The notes below the pieces were generated by a model that saw only the letters and a list, made by a program, of their open reading frames with translations, had not been told where the DNA came from and did not search any database. A stretch of DNA of 64,000 nt from a bacterium. Its GTDB lineage: Bacteria > UBP6 > UBA1177 > JAKLFG01. This document shows positions 62,787 through 64,000 of the stretch, one piece after another; position 1 is the first letter of the stretch, and each line of letters begins with the position of its first letter. A program made the position numbers and the translations under genes. The stretch is from the NCBI GenBank assembly GCA_022709425.1, contig JAKLIW010000004.1:1-64000 (forward strand), read 5' to 3'.

Positions 62787-63995
62787 ATGTACGAACGAAA
62801 GTTTTATCAGGAACAGGTAGCCCGGTTTGCCGGAACGCCGCTCATCAAAGTCCTCACCGGTATGCGCCGCGTCGGCAAAAGCACCGTCATGCGCCTCTTC
62901 CGCGACGACCTCATGAGAAACGGCGTGACACCGGAACGGATCATCTACATCGACATGGAACTGCTCGAATTCGCCGCGATCCGCACCGAGACCGATCTGC
63001 ATACCTTCGTCACCGACCGGCGCCCGAAAAAAAAGAAAGGGGCGGAGCCGCACTATCTCTTCATTGACGAGGTGCAGGAGATAGAAGGGTGGGAACGGGC
63101 GGTCAATTCACTCCTGAACGAGGGCGGCTTCGACATCTACCTCACCGGGTCGAACGCGAATCTGCTCTCGTCGGAGTTGGCGACACTCCTGACCGGCCGC
63201 TACATCGAGATCCCGGTCTATCCGCTGTCGCTGCGCGAATATGCACTGTTCCGGGGCGCGGAGCCCGACGAGAAACTGTTCGACGAGTTCCTGCGGCGCG
63301 GCGGGATGCCCGGCATCCACCACATGGAACAGGACGACGAGACGATACGGCAGTATCTCGGATCGCTCTTCGACAGCATCATCCTCAAGGATATCGTGGC
63401 TCGCTACGGGGTGCGCGACATTGACCTTCTGCGCCGGATCATCCGGTTCCTCGCCGACAATTCGGGCAATGTCTTTTCGGCGAAACGGATCGCCGACTTC
63501 ATGAAGAACGAGCGGCGGACGGCGGGCGTCGAAACGGTTTACAACTATATCGCCTACATCGTTTCGGCCTTTCTCGCGCATCGGGCGTCGCGGTACGATC
63601 TGAAAGGGAAGCGGTTCCTTGAGGTGAGCGAGAAATACTACTTCGGCGACCTCGGCCTGAAACACGCCCTCATCGGGTACCGCCAGTCGGACATCAACAC
63701 GGCGCTCGAAACGGCGGTCTACTTCGAGTTGAAGAAGCGCGGCTATGCGGTGAGCGTCGGCAAATTCGGCGAAACGGAGATAGACTTCATCGCCGAACGC
63801 GGCGGGAAGAAGATATATCTGCAGGTGTGCTATCTGCTCGCCGACGAATCGGTGTCGCGCCGGGAGTTCGGGCCGCTGGAGGCGGTGCAGGACAACTATC
63901 CGAAGTATGTCCTTTCGATGGACCGTATCGGCGGCGGCGACCGCAACGGTATCCAAAGGCTCTATCTTCCCGAGTTCCTGTTGAAGGAAAATTGA
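62787..63995 (+). CDS. AAA_14/DUF4143 ATPase
   Basis: 402 residues. Walker A GMRRVGKST (25-33), Walker B YLFIDEVQEIEGWE (about 90), YLTGSNANLLSSEL sensor, then a DUF4143 domain in the C-terminal half with an AETD-like nuclease-type core (ALETAVYFELKKRGYAVSVGK, GETEIDFIAERGGKKIYLQVCY). The conserved E...D...Q pattern resembles PD-(D/E)xK restriction-type folds. The family is common in accessory DNA; role unknown. GGAGG lies 9 nt before the ATG. Confidence 0.88.
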   Translation: MYERKFYQEQVARFAGTPLIKVLTGMRRVGKSTVMRLFRDDLMRNGVTPERIIYIDMELLEFAAIRTETDLHTFVTDRRPKKKKGAEPHYLFIDEVQEIEGWERAVNSLLNEGGFDIYLTGSNANLLSSELATLLTGRYIEIPVYPLSLREYALFRGAEPDEKLFDEFLRRGGMPGIHHMEQDDETIRQYLGSLFDSIILKDIVARYGVRDIDLLRRIIRFLADNSGNVFSAKRIADFMKNERRTAGVETVYNYIAYIVSAFLAHRASRYDLKGKRFLEVSEKYYFGDLGLKHALIGYRQSDINTALETAVYFELKKRGYAVSVGKFGETEIDFIAERGGKKIYLQVCYLLADESVSRREFGPLEAVQDNYPKYVLSMDRIGGGDRNGIQRLYLPEFLLKEN

Positions 63996-64000
63996 CCCGT

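Noticed and set aside
59911..63995. Complete Gabija or retron defence system
   Set aside because: The OLD protein is GajA-like in general form, but no UvrD-type GajB, reverse transcriptase or msr RNA lies in the available flanks.

Overview
The window reads as a chromosomal segment of a fairly GC-rich Gram-negative bacterium. It carries a type IV pilus assembly operon (pilMNOPQ with an outer-membrane secretin), many predicted lipoproteins and outer-membrane or secreted proteins, and LtaS/YejM-type envelope enzymes. The zinc-ribbon coiled-coil gene next to rnpB, the AgmX-like tail on an ankyrin lipoprotein, the very large lipoprotein metalloprotease and the Asp/Glu-rich lipoprotein linkers suggest a myxobacterial or deltaproteobacterial-like lineage. 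That placement is inference; no rRNA is present to settle it.

Layout. 1-1025: end of an unknown gene, then a small-protein/nucleotidyltransferase-like pair with its own promoter, followed by an S66 LD-carboxypeptidase. 1988-11509 (minus): one long translation/isoprenoid/envelope operon, pyrH-frr-[Hsp70-Hsp70-J protein]-uppS-cdsA-dxr-oxidoreductase-ndk; the bracketed chaperone trio interrupts a common gene order. 11584-12954: RNase P RNA, a zinc-ribbon protein and a tRNA(CAU). 13077-14363: a MurA whose catalytic Cys is Asp. 14494-21181: small HTH regulator, pilMNOPQ and a lipoprotein. 21264-24448: formiminotransferase-cyclodeaminase and an FHA/sigma54-type AAA+ protein with no DNA-binding domain. 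24646-32609: outer-membrane protein, 1642-residue metalloprotease lipoprotein and subtilase. 32679-37176: thioredoxin, then (minus) hsp20-lon-thiL-DUF192. 37376-41209: membrane sulfatase-family enzyme and S10 carboxypeptidase lipoprotein. 41288-44595: rpmE-DUF1385-prfA-prmC. 44579-47519 (minus): stomatin/NfeD and glutamate dehydrogenase. 47775-50590: trkA-trkH potassium uptake. 50565-59869: threonine aldolase-like enzyme, giant secreted ankyrin protein, acyltransferase, tRNA-Pro, AbiEii-type pair, 5'-nucleotidase and ankyrin lipoprotein. 60007-63995: AT-rich OLD-family nuclease, two small membrane proteins and an AAA_14/DUF4143 ATPase.

Promoters follow a recurrent pattern, TTGAC(A/T) or a near variant, a 15-18 nt spacer (mostly 16-17), then TAnnnT. 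Most housekeeping genes sit in tight operons with 4-bp ATGA overlaps. The most unusual items are the lidless Hsp70 pair with a pseudo-receiver/J-domain partner, a palindromic repeat that now supplies the end of prfA, an AbiEii cassette bordered by a 16-bp direct repeat shared with the end of the 5'-nucleotidase gene, the Cys-to-Asp MurA, and a terminator hairpin lying inside the signal-peptide codons of the subtilase.
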